DNA of 34,162 bases from contig JAEFBC010000029.1 in the NCBI GenBank assembly GCA_016292155.1, positions 1 through 34,162 on the forward strand, read 5' to 3'. The notes beneath the pieces are model-generated. The model did no database searches. It was not told the DNA's origin and saw only the letters and a list, made by a program, of their open reading frames with translations. How positions within the stretch are numbered: position 1 is the first letter of the stretch; each line of letters begins with the position of its first letter. Shown here one piece after another: positions 1-8,766 of the stretch. Both the position numbers and the translations under genes were made by a program. The DNA comes from Saccharofermentans sp. Lineage in GTDB: Bacteria > Bacillota > Clostridia > Saccharofermentanales > Saccharofermentanaceae.

Positions 1-576
1 ATGCTGCAGAACACGTACCCAGAGATAGTAATCCTCAAGCTTAAACGGAATATAACCGCCTGATTCCTCGATCGCGGTCTTCTTGTACATTATGCAGGGA
101 TGATTAAAAGGACACCTGGTCTTGCAGTATTCGTAGACCTCTTCAGGCTCTACGGGGAGTTCTCTTCTGGACTCGATGACATCCTTTGTGTCGATGAATT
201 CTTCGATTGTACCTGAGACAAGATCGACATCATCTCTTGATTCGAAGATCTTAAGCTGCCTCTCGCATCTGTCAGGATATGAGATATCATCAGAATCCAT
301 ACGGGCAATAAGCTCGTTCTTACACTTCTTTATACCGATATTGAGCGCATTTCCAAGGCCGCCGTTCTTCTCTAACCTGATAACATGAAGAACACCGGGA
401 TGAGCCTTCTCATGCTCGGCAATAACACTGTCTAATTCTTCGTTAAGAGGACCGTCACAAACGAGAATAAAGTCATCAGTCTGAACAGTCTGATTCCAGA
501 TGCTGTCCAATGCTTCACGTAAGAATTCTGCTTTTTCTTTGTGATAAACACTCATGAGAACAGAATAATTATCCAT
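1..576 (-). CDS. Glycosyltransferase family 2, C-terminally truncated by window edge
   Basis: Open minus frame from ATG at 576 to the window edge: MDNYSVLMSVYHKEKAEFLREALDSIWNQTVQTDDFILVCDGPLNEEL...ARMDSDDISYPDRC; GT2 fold and DxD-like motif; AAGAGGAAG RBS upstream. Missing from the ORF track because no stop lies in the window. Confidence 0.88.
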   Translation of the reverse strand, partial: MDNYSVLMSVYHKEKAEFLREALDSIWNQTVQTDDFILVCDGPLNEELDSVIAEHEKAHPGVLHVIRLEKNGGLGNALNIGIKKCKNELIARMDSDDISYPDRCERQLKIFESRDDVDLVSGTIEEFIDTKDVIESRRELPVEPEEVYEYCKTRCPFNHPCIMYKKTAIEESGGYIPFKLEDYYLWVRVLQH

Positions 577-610
577 TTGACGGCTTCCTCTTTTACTTAA
601 ATCTCACTAG

Positions 611-638
611 ATAATATCAAAAATTCTAATAAAGACAA
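611..638 (-). promoter_or_regulatory. Candidate sigma-A promoter for the GT2 gene
   Basis: Minus strand TTGTCT-N16-TATTAT with TG extended -10 (TGATATTAT). Confidence 0.4.
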
Positions 639-656
639 AATAATAAAAGAGGCAAA

Positions 657-1022
657 TCAGGCAGGAGACACCACCTTTGTCGCAATAACAGGGATACCGG
701 TGCCTGCGCAGTCTTCGATAAGCACGTCGCCGATAGCTATGGGAGCCTTACAGGAAGCTTTATTTATGGCTTCCATAACCTCGAAAATCCGCCCCTTCGG
801 AACCGGTTCTTTAGTCTTACAGGACACGCGGTCAACTGTGCCGCCAGTAACTTTAATGGTAGTCGTAACAGTCCTTACGGGCGATCTGACCTCGTTTGTT
901 GCATAAACAAAGCCTCTTTTGCAGGTATTTCCTTCGATAACGATAATATCGTCACCTTCCATCGTGACGGTTATACGGCATCCCATAGGACAGTTGATAC
1001 ATGTAAGTTCACGCTTTTCCAT
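657..1022 (-). CDS. DUF1667 family protein (Cys-rich, accompanies GlpA-like oxidoreductases)
   Basis: MEKRELTCINCPMGCRITV...GNTCKRG; conserved CxxCPxGC motif; adjacent to two FAD oxidoreductases. Confidence 0.85.
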   Translation of the reverse strand: MEKRELTCINCPMGCRITVTMEGDDIIVIEGNTCKRGFVYATNEVRSPVRTVTTTIKVTGGTVDRVSCKTKEPVPKGRIFEVMEAINKASCKAPIAIGDVLIEDCAGTGIPVIATKVVSPA

Positions 1023-1023
1023 A

Positions 1024-2277
1024 TCAGTTCTCCGTAATCTCGATTAAGATCTCAGAAGGGGCACCCGACAGTTCCTCTTTCTTTAAGATCACCTGCTCCA
1101 TCTCACCCGGCGTAATGATCTGCTTTCTTCTGTGAAGCTTGGTCTCTCCGTCGAAAAGAACGTTTATATAACTGTCCTTATAGACATTTCCTGATCTGAA
1201 TCTTATGACCAGGTCATCTTCTAATTCATTTAAGCGGACAAAGCTTGGAACGGTATATCTGACGCCGTTTCCGTTCTTTATATTGATTACAGGGCCTTCT
1301 TCAGCTTTATTGGCCTTAACAAATCTTGCTGCACTTCTTCCCGCCCTGCCTGACTCTTCAGAAACATAATCAACAAGGTCATGTACGTGAAGTACATTGC
1401 CGCAGGCAAAGACTCCAGGTATCGAAGTCTCAAAGGACTCATTAACAACAGGTCCGTTTGTAGCTGGATTTATCTTGACACCAGCAGATCTGGATAATTC
1501 ATTCTCAGGTATAAGTCCGCATGACAGGAGCAGCGTATCGCATGCGATCTCCTGCTCTGTACCAGGGACAGGCTTGGACTTCTCGTCAACTTCAGCGATC
1601 ACTACCGAAGTCACCCTCTCCTTGCCTTTGATATCTATAACTGTGTGGGACAGCAGGAGCGGGATGTCAAAGTCATCAAGACACTGTACGATATTACGCT
1701 TAAGGCCTCCTGAATAAGGCATAAGCTCACATACAGCCTTTACCTTTGCGCCTTCTAATGTCATGCGGCGTGCCATTATAAGTCCGATGTCACCGGAACC
1801 TAAGATAACGACTTCCTTGCCGGGCATAAATCCTTCAATATTTACAAGGCGCTGAGCCGTTCCTGCTGTGAAAACTCCGGCAGGTCTTAGTCCCGGTATA
1901 TTAAGAGCACCTCTGGGGCGTTCGCGGCAGCCCATGCAGAGTACAACAGCTCCGCAGTCTACCGTAAATACGCCTTCTTTGCTGTTGACTGCAGTAACAA
2001 CTGAAGATGCGACATCAAGAACCATAGTATCAAGCATATAGCGGATTCCAAGGCCGTCTAACTGCTCTTCGAATCTTGCTGCGTATTCAGGTCCTGTCAG
2101 CTCTTCATTAAAGGTATGAAGGCCAAAACCGTTATGAATGCACTGGTTTAATATACCGCCGAGCTCCCTGTCACGCTCGAGGATAAGGATATTGAGATTA
2201 CTGTCTTCCTTTGCTGCGGCTATAGCAGCTGCAAGGCCTGCAGGACCGCCGCCGACGATTACGATATCAGCCTTCAT
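1024..2277 (-). CDS. FAD/NAD(P)-dependent pyridine nucleotide-disulfide oxidoreductase
   Basis: N-terminal Rossmann GGGPAGLAAAIAA, internal GSGDIGLIMARR, GVFACGN motif; 11-nt overlap with the upstream gene. Confidence 0.88.
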   Translation of the reverse strand: MKADIVIVGGGPAGLAAAIAAAKEDSNLNILILERDRELGGILNQCIHNGFGLHTFNEELTGPEYAARFEEQLDGLGIRYMLDTMVLDVASSVVTAVNSKEGVFTVDCGAVVLCMGCRERPRGALNIPGLRPAGVFTAGTAQRLVNIEGFMPGKEVVILGSGDIGLIMARRMTLEGAKVKAVCELMPYSGGLKRNIVQCLDDFDIPLLLSHTVIDIKGKERVTSVVIAEVDEKSKPVPGTEQEIACDTLLLSCGLIPENELSRSAGVKINPATNGPVVNESFETSIPGVFACGNVLHVHDLVDYVSEESGRAGRSAARFVKANKAEEGPVINIKNGNGVRYTVPSFVRLNELEDDLVIRFRSGNVYKDSYINVLFDGETKLHRRKQIITPGEMEQVILKKEELSGAPSEILIEITEN

Positions 2278-3727
2278 CTTTGGTCCTCCCGGTAACTATC
2301 TTAGAATTTCCGCCGCTCTTGGTAATGGAATCAAGAGCAACACCCAGTTCCCTGCTCAAGATATCCATAACTCTCGGAGAGCAGAAACCGCCCTGGCATC
2401 TGCCCATTCCGGCTCTCGTCCTTCGCTTAACTCCATCAAGAGACTTAGCACCCAAAGGACGCCTTATAGCATCAATGATCTCGCCTTCGGTAATGGTCTC
2501 ACAACGGCAGATGATACGGCCGTATTCTGGATACTCCTTTATAAGTTTTTCACGCTCTTCAGATGGTAATTCAACCGGTTTGACAACATCTTTGCAGATG
2601 CCGTTCCAGGTATCCTTTTGCTTTAAGGCCAACTTTTCAGATACAAGCGAAGCCATATATTCACCGATAGCAGGACATGCCGTAAGTCCTGGTGATTCAA
2701 TACCCACGCAATCAAAGAATCCGGGGCATCCGTCTGCTTCTTCGAGGATAAATTCGCCGCCGTCTTCATGAGCTCTAAGTCCTGAAAAGCCCGTAATCAC
2801 CTGCTTTAGCTGCAATCCCTTAACGTTCTTTACAGCGCCTTCCTGCACTTTTACAAGGCCTTCTGCAGTTACAGGCGCTTCATCCTTGCTCTCTATATCG
2901 ACCGCAGTGGGACCGACTATCGTATTGCCGTGGACTGTGGGGGTTACGAGTATGCCCTTACCCATTTTCGTAGGCTGGGGGAAGATAACATGCTTCACAA
3001 AGCCATCCAGAGAACGGTCGAGCAGCATGTAGTCGCCTCTTCTTGGCGTTATATGGAGCTTCTTATCTGATACGAGATTATGTATATCATCTGCGTGGCA
3101 CCCTGCCGCATTGATTACGGCGCGTGCAATGTAAACTGCATCACCGGTATCCACTTCCCATACACCGCCTGAAGATCTTATGCCGGTTACCTTTGTATCG
3201 AACTTGAATTCAACGCCGTTCTGGGCAGCACATTCAGCCAGAGCGATATTAAGTCTGAAAGGACAGATAACGCCTGCAGTGGGAGCAAATAGCGCGCAGA
3301 CAACGTCATCTGAGATGTTAGGCTCAATCGCCTTTACTTCTCCGGCGGATAAAATCTTCATGCCCGGGACTTCGTTGGTGATGCCCCTTGCGTAGAGATC
3401 ATCAATGCCTTCACGGTTTGCTTCATCAGTACATACGACAAGAGAACCTATCTGCTTAAAAGGGATATCCAGTTCCTGGCAAAGACCCGGCATGAGTTCA
3501 TTGCCGCGGATGTTCATTTTCGCTTTGAGAGTACCGGGTTTTGCATCGTAACCCGCATGAACTATGCCGCTGTTAGCTTTGGAAGTGCCGCAGCAGACAT
3601 CCTCGTCCTTCTCGATAACGAGCACAGAACAGTCAAAGCGCGAGAGCTCTCTTGCTACCGCACATCCTGTTACGCCTGCTCCGATGATGATCACGTCAAA
3701 TGAATTGTCCATAAGCCTTTGCACCAA
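2267..3727 (-). CDS. GlpA/LhgO-like FAD-dependent oxidoreductase with C-terminal BFD-like [2Fe-2S] domain
   Basis: DVIIIGAGVTGCAVARELSRFD (DAO fold) and C-terminal CRCETITEGEI...RCQGGFCSPRV. Start may instead be ATG at 3712. Confidence 0.85.
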   Translation of the reverse strand: MVQRLMDNSFDVIIIGAGVTGCAVARELSRFDCSVLVIEKDEDVCCGTSKANSGIVHAGYDAKPGTLKAKMNIRGNELMPGLCQELDIPFKQIGSLVVCTDEANREGIDDLYARGITNEVPGMKILSAGEVKAIEPNISDDVVCALFAPTAGVICPFRLNIALAECAAQNGVEFKFDTKVTGIRSSGGVWEVDTGDAVYIARAVINAAGCHADDIHNLVSDKKLHITPRRGDYMLLDRSLDGFVKHVIFPQPTKMGKGILVTPTVHGNTIVGPTAVDIESKDEAPVTAEGLVKVQEGAVKNVKGLQLKQVITGFSGLRAHEDGGEFILEEADGCPGFFDCVGIESPGLTACPAIGEYMASLVSEKLALKQKDTWNGICKDVVKPVELPSEEREKLIKEYPEYGRIICRCETITEGEIIDAIRRPLGAKSLDGVKRRTRAGMGRCQGGFCSPRVMDILSRELGVALDSITKSGGNSKIVTGRTKDEG

Positions 3728-3765
3728 TAATCAGAAAAGCCGTTACGTCAATTCAATTATATCAA

Positions 3766-5193
3766 TTATTTGCAGTCTGCGTCGTGCATTTCTTTCGCAC
3801 GCTCGCTGTCAAAGCCCTCTGTGCTCTCTTTCTGGAACAATATCTTGATGGTCTCGAAAATGATCTGGAAATCAAGTAAAACGCTGTAGTTTGCAATATA
3901 TGTGAGGTCGAGCTTCAGCTTATCAAGAGCTGAAGTATTGTACTTGCCGTAAACCTGGGCATAACCTGTAAGGCCGCCCTTGACCTTCTCTCTGAACTTG
4001 AATTCAGGGATATCCTGAGTGTACTTGATAACGTGCTCGTAACGTTCAGGCCTCGGTCCTACGATGCTCATATCGCCTGCAAAGATATTGAAAAGCTGGG
4101 GAAGCTCGTCCACTCTGCATGCACGGATGATATTGCCGACCTTAGTGATCCTGTCATCCTTCTCACCTGCCGGATGCGGACGTCCGTCCTTCTCGGCATC
4201 TACGATCATGGAACGGAATTTAAGGATCATGAAGTGCTTGCCGTCCTTAGTTACTCGCTCCTGCTTGAAGAATACAGGACCGTGATCTTCGATCTTGATG
4301 GCAAGTGCCGTTATAAGGAAAATTGGACTGAATACGATAAGTGCAAGGCCTGAAAGGATAATGTCCATTGCTCTCTTCGCAAATCTCTGACCGAAGCTCA
4401 TGCCGAAGTTGCGGCTCAAATACAAAGGCGTATCGATAACGTTAATACTGTCTGAGCACTTCAAGATAATATCAGCGATTTTCGGAACAACATAAGTCCT
4501 GACATCATTGTCGAAGCACAGCTTGATGATCTTATTCTCGATCTGTGAAGGAACGTCGTTGATAAGAACGCTGGAGCTCTCATTTATAACTGATTCGAGA
4601 TCGACACCGGGATCGTCGAACTTAACTCTCTTTACGACCTGGTATTTGTGCGGCAGGCATGCGAGCTTGTCCTCGATATTATTGGGGTGATATCCATAGA
4701 TAAGTGTGATCTGCAAAGGCGGGATGATCTTCCTGTAAAGGAAGTTCATGATGATCACGAAAACACCTAAGACAACTGACTGGGCAAGAGCCAGAAGCAT
4801 ATAACGCCATGCAAAATCCAGCATATATCTGAAGTTGTTCTGGATCGTTGCAGATACCAGTACTTCTGCAAGATCCGTTACAAAGAAAGCCATAGCAGCA
4901 CTGACGACCTGCTTAGCAATTCGCTCGACACCGATGCTGAACGCGTGGAAGAATCTGCCGAAGATGATAAACATCATGATGTAGATGATAACTGACATCC
5001 CGATGTTACCAATACCTTTCAGGTATTTGGTACGGTTCTCGACATTATAAATATAATCGAGCCAAACCCAGAGAAAACTTCCAGCAGCAAGCGCTGTAAT
5101 AATGAGCGAACAGAAGCCGCGGAATATATATCTAGAGCCCTGACTATTAGTCTTTGCCCTGTTAACAGAAACGTTGTTACTATCCTTACTCAT
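3766..5193 (-). CDS. Polyprenyl-phosphate sugar phosphotransferase (priming glycosyltransferase)
   Basis: Multiple N-terminal TMs, KRAMDIILSGLALIVFSPIFL, KFRSM, RVDELPQLFNIFAGDMSIVGPRPE. Start chosen at ATG 5193 (GGAG RBS) rather than the track start at 5217. Confidence 0.92.
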   Translation of the reverse strand: MSKDSNNVSVNRAKTNSQGSRYIFRGFCSLIITALAAGSFLWVWLDYIYNVENRTKYLKGIGNIGMSVIIYIMMFIIFGRFFHAFSIGVERIAKQVVSAAMAFFVTDLAEVLVSATIQNNFRYMLDFAWRYMLLALAQSVVLGVFVIIMNFLYRKIIPPLQITLIYGYHPNNIEDKLACLPHKYQVVKRVKFDDPGVDLESVINESSSVLINDVPSQIENKIIKLCFDNDVRTYVVPKIADIILKCSDSINVIDTPLYLSRNFGMSFGQRFAKRAMDIILSGLALIVFSPIFLITALAIKIEDHGPVFFKQERVTKDGKHFMILKFRSMIVDAEKDGRPHPAGEKDDRITKVGNIIRACRVDELPQLFNIFAGDMSIVGPRPERYEHVIKYTQDIPEFKFREKVKGGLTGYAQVYGKYNTSALDKLKLDLTYIANYSVLLDFQIIFETIKILFQKESTEGFDSERAKEMHDADCK

Positions 5194-5228
5194 AGTTCTC
5201 CATATCAATAAACGCAAATAACAACGCT

Positions 5229-5255
5229 ATTATACACTAAACATCCGGAACTCAA
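5229..5255 (-). promoter_or_regulatory. Candidate internal promoter before the second priming sugar transferase
   Basis: Minus strand TTGAGT-N15-TATAAT in the 75-100 bp gap. Confidence 0.35.
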
Positions 5256-5292
5256 AGCGCGTCAGATACCCAAAAAATGGGGCAAATCAGCG

Positions 5293-6588
5293 TTATATCT
5301 CGTCAATAAGAGTGATGATCTCCTTGATGGACATAAGTCTGTCATCGACTTCTTTTGCTCTGTGATACTTAAGGATATCCTCAGCTGTCTTCTGCATTGC
5401 AGGGAAAGCTGATCTTGTAAGCTGGTTGGCATAGATAACGATGTTTACGCCGTGAGCTGCAAGTTCTTCTTCAGTGATCGTATTGAATGAAGAAGGAACA
5501 ACAACGATAGGTGTTGTCTTATCGAATGCTCTGAACTTGTCGCAGAACTCAAGGATCTCAGCAGGATCCTTCTTGCGGCTGTGGATCATGATGCCGTCAG
5601 CACCAGCCTCAACGAATGCCTTTGCTCTTGCAAGAGCATCTTCCATGCCCTGCTCGAGGATAAGGCTCTCGATACGTGCGATGATCATGAAGTCATCAGT
5701 GAGCTGTGCTCTCTTGCCTGCTGCGATCTTGGCGCTCATCTCTTCGATGGTTGCCTGTGTCTGCTTAACTTCAGTACCGAACAGTGAGTTCTTCTTTAAG
5801 CCCTTCTTATCTTCGATGATTACAGCAGAAACACCCATTCTCTCAAGGGAACGTACTGTATAAACGAAGTGCTCTGTAAGTCCGCCTGTATCACCGTCGA
5901 AGATGATAGGCTTTGTCGTAACTTCCATGATATCGTCGATAGTCCTGAATCTGGATGTCATATCAACGAGCTCAATATCAGGCTTGCCCTTTGCTGTGGA
6001 ATCGCAAAGAGATGAGATCCACATAGCATCGAACTGCTCGAGCTTGCCTTCATGCTCTACTACGGTCTTCTCAACGATAAGACCTGTAAGACCGCTGTGA
6101 GCCTCCATTGTCTTAACGATAGGTGTCATTTTAATAAGCTGTCTTAAGCGCTTACGGCGGTATTCAGGCATGGCGAGCTTTTCTCTAAGCTGCATGTCGA
6201 TCTTCTTTACCTTCTCGTTATATGTGTAAGGAACGTCGATGAGTTCACCACCGTATTCCTTAAGGAGAGATTCAACATTTTCGCGGATGGCGCTCTCAGG
6301 ACCTGTCTTCCAGTTATCGCCATGGATTACATAGTCAGGCTTGATCTCAGCGATGACGTCGTTATACATGAAATCTTTCTGTACAACTACCTCATCAACG
6401 CCGTCAAGTTCCTTGTAAAGCTTGATCCTGTCCTCAAGAGAGATCGTGGGGAATCTGTTGTATTTGATGAGAGCTTCATCTGTAAGAGCGCCTACTACAA
6501 CGCGGCCGTGCTCTTTTGCCTTCTCAATGATGTTCAGATGTCCGTCATGGATAACATCAGTACAGAAACAGGTATAAACAGTCTTCAT
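5293..6588 (-). CDS. pepM: Cytidylyltransferase-phosphoenolpyruvate mutase fusion
   Basis: N-terminal HDGH nucleotidyltransferase motif and HGDNWKTGPESAIR; C-terminal PEP mutase with EDKKGLKKNS (diagnostic EDKX5NS) and FDGDTGG. Confidence 0.93.
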   Translation of the reverse strand: MKTVYTCFCTDVIHDGHLNIIEKAKEHGRVVVGALTDEALIKYNRFPTISLEDRIKLYKELDGVDEVVVQKDFMYNDVIAEIKPDYVIHGDNWKTGPESAIRENVESLLKEYGGELIDVPYTYNEKVKKIDMQLREKLAMPEYRRKRLRQLIKMTPIVKTMEAHSGLTGLIVEKTVVEHEGKLEQFDAMWISSLCDSTAKGKPDIELVDMTSRFRTIDDIMEVTTKPIIFDGDTGGLTEHFVYTVRSLERMGVSAVIIEDKKGLKKNSLFGTEVKQTQATIEEMSAKIAAGKRAQLTDDFMIIARIESLILEQGMEDALARAKAFVEAGADGIMIHSRKKDPAEILEFCDKFRAFDKTTPIVVVPSSFNTITEEELAAHGVNIVIYANQLTRSAFPAMQKTAEDILKYHRAKEVDDRLMSIKEIITLIDEI

Positions 6589-6591
6589 GGT

Positions 6592-7731
6592 TCAATTCTC
6601 CTTATAAATTACGGGTATCTGAATGTTGTATGTCTTAAGTGCTTCTTCGAAAACTGCGAAAAAGTCATTTATATCCTTCACATCAATTGCACCGAGAGCG
6701 CAAAGTCTGAAAGTGTTTGTGGAAGAGATCTTGCCGGGATAGATAGTAAATCCTCTCTCGTAGCAATAATCGTGAACCTTCTCAAAGCTCCAGTTGGGAT
6801 CATCGGGATAAATCGCAGTGCTTACAAGGCCTGTGCGGTCTTCAGGCTTGATGACCTGCTTAAAGCCAAGCTTATCAAGGCCTTCATTGATAGCGTTAAA
6901 GACTCTTGTATGGCGTGCCCACTTGCCTTCCTCGCCTTCAGCCCAGTATTCCTTAATGCCCTGGAGTGCTGCATAGATCGTCTGTACCGGAGGTGTAAAG
7001 TGCATCTCGCCGGTCTTCTCAAAGCAGTCGTACTGAAGGAAAAGATTGCAGTAGTAACTTCTCTTGGGATAATCCTTGGACTTCTCGATGATGGCTCTGT
7101 TGCCTACCACAAATGACAGGCCTGTCATTGCCATAAGGCCTTTCTGTGCTGAAGCCATGCAGAAATCGATATTGTCTTCTTCGATATTGATAGGACGCAT
7201 TGCATAAGTGCTTGTAGTATCAACAGTAAAGATAGCACCATACTTATGAGCAAGCGCGCCGATCTCTCTGATAGGATTTAAAATGCCTGTACCGGTCTCG
7301 TTATGAGTCGTGTGAACGAGCTTGATATCAGGGTTATTCTTCAAAGTCTCTTCAACAACTGCGAGATCAGGCTTCTGATCTACAGGGAATTTGAGATTGA
7401 TATGAGGAAGTCCGTAGTATTCGCAGATCTCGGCAGCTCTTGTGCTGTATGCGCCGTTGTTTACGACGAGGACTTTGCCGCCTGCAGGAAGCAATGAATT
7501 GATGCAGACATCGATATTGATCGTGCCTGAACCGCAGAAGAGCACTGAAGTATATTTCTCAAGATCACCGTGAACGATCCTTACGAGATCTTCACGAAGT
7601 CCCTTCATAAGTGAAGCGAATTCTTTTTCTCTGGGGCAGATATCAGGTACGACCTGAGCCATCTTTACCGTGTCAGTCGTTGTGGACGGACCGGGATTTA
7701 AGAGAACATTCCGTTTAACAATCGGATCCAT
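6592..7731 (-). CDS. phnW: 2-aminoethylphosphonate:pyruvate transaminase-like PLP enzyme
   Basis: NVLLNPGPSTTTDTVKMAQVVPDICPREKEF, SAQKG PLP-lysine region; adjacent to pepM; GGGAGG RBS. Confidence 0.87.
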   Translation of the reverse strand: MDPIVKRNVLLNPGPSTTTDTVKMAQVVPDICPREKEFASLMKGLREDLVRIVHGDLEKYTSVLFCGSGTINIDVCINSLLPAGGKVLVVNNGAYSTRAAEICEYYGLPHINLKFPVDQKPDLAVVEETLKNNPDIKLVHTTHNETGTGILNPIREIGALAHKYGAIFTVDTTSTYAMRPINIEEDNIDFCMASAQKGLMAMTGLSFVVGNRAIIEKSKDYPKRSYYCNLFLQYDCFEKTGEMHFTPPVQTIYAALQGIKEYWAEGEEGKWARHTRVFNAINEGLDKLGFKQVIKPEDRTGLVSTAIYPDDPNWSFEKVHDYCYERGFTIYPGKISSTNTFRLCALGAIDVKDINDFFAVFEEALKTYNIQIPVIYKEN

Positions 7732-7756
7732 TAAAAATGCCTCCCGCGTTCAATTT

Positions 7757-7775
7757 TTGAGTATAACGAACTCAA
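7757..7775. promoter_or_regulatory. Perfect 6-bp-arm dyad (TTGAGT-N7-ACTCAA), putative operator
   Basis: TTGAGTATAACGAACTCAA sits just downstream of the candidate -10 of the phnW promoter. Confidence 0.45.
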
Positions 7776-7802
7776 TATTAACACAACAGAAGGCAAAAAC
7801 AA
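7775..7802 (-). promoter_or_regulatory. Candidate promoter for phnW-pepM
   Basis: Minus strand TTGTTT-N16-TAATAT in the 138-bp intergenic gap. Confidence 0.4.
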
Positions 7803-7821
7803 TATTTATTTTATTATTTGC

Positions 7822-7857
7822 GTTCATTTTTCCATAATATTGCCTGAGAAAATGAAC
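7822..7857. repeat. Inverted repeat GTTCATTTT-N18-AAAATGAAC
   Basis: Perfect 9-bp arms (7822-7830, 7849-7857) in the intergenic region. Confidence 0.6.
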
Positions 7858-7869
7858 TAATCGGCCAGA

Positions 7870-8766
7870 TCAGACGTCGTAACTCTTATCTATGGCCTTC
7901 AATTCCTTGAAAGAATCGATCTCAACGATGTCCTCATCGAAGCATTCCTTGACCGCAACTTTATAGTTGTCCTTGCGGTAAACGAGGGGAACTTGCTCCC
8001 AGTATCTCTCACGTCCGCCGGGTGTCTGGAATACATCATCGATATCCTGTGAGAGCTTGTGACCGTCTGCTTCATTCCAATAAGAGATGCCAACCATCTG
8101 CCAGCAGTCGAGGCCTCCCACCTTCTCTTCCGTGATGATGCCGTCCTTTACGGTAAAGCACCAGTCGTCAGTACGTTCCTTCTTGATGGCAAGGAAATCG
8201 GAAGAATAATGATATTTCCTGATTATCTCCGGATTGCTGCAGACAAGGTCAGCTTCCAGAACATAAGCATTCGAGAGCAGATATCTTGCAACAAGAGCAC
8301 TCGAGATATTATTTGCATCGTTGTAAGAAGGGTTCTCAAGGAACTTGATCATCGGATATTTATATAAGAGCTGGTCGAACTGCTCGGCAAGATATCCTCT
8401 AACGATATAGATCTCTTCGATTCCTGCAGCAAGGCAAGCATCGATCAGAGTATCAATGATCCTCTTTCCGTTGACTCTTACGAGCGGCTTGGGAGTATTT
8501 AGTGTTATCGGAACCATTCTGGAACCAAAGCCGGCAGCAATGAAGACTGCCCTCTTTGCCCTGTAAGGCTCAAGAGCTTCAAGGCCTTCTTTTGTGATCT
8601 TGCATTTCTCTATGTAGCCGAGATCCGTAAGTTCCTTAACGGTCTTGTTTACGGTGCCTAATGAGTAGCCTGTGTGCTTTTCGAGATCGCGCTGGGAAAA
8701 AGACTTCTCCTCAGTAGCCAGTGTCTCTAAGATATCAAATTGCTTTCTTGTAAGTTCTGCAGCCAT
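7870..8766 (-). CDS. Winged helix-turn-helix domain fused to LicC/PntC-like nucleotidyltransferase
   Basis: N-terminal LTRKQFDILETLATEEKSFSQRDLEKHTGYSLGTVNKTVKELTDLGYI (wHTH), then AVFIAAGFGSRMVPITLNTPKPLVRVNG (NTP transferase signature). Confidence 0.88.
   Translation of the reverse strand: MAAELTRKQFDILETLATEEKSFSQRDLEKHTGYSLGTVNKTVKELTDLGYIEKCKITKEGLEALEPYRAKRAVFIAAGFGSRMVPITLNTPKPLVRVNGKRIIDTLIDACLAAGIEEIYIVRGYLAEQFDQLLYKYPMIKFLENPSYNDANNISSALVARYLLSNAYVLEADLVCSNPEIIRKYHYSSDFLAIKKERTDDWCFTVKDGIITEEKVGGLDCWQMVGISYWNEADGHKLSQDIDDVFQTPGGRERYWEQVPLVYRKDNYKVAVKECFDEDIVEIDSFKELKAIDKSYDV

Noticed and set aside
6322-7116. 264-aa plus-strand ORF antisense to pepM/phnW
   Set aside because: Opposite two clearly conserved minus-strand enzymes; no recognisable domain or RBS; expected shadow ORF.
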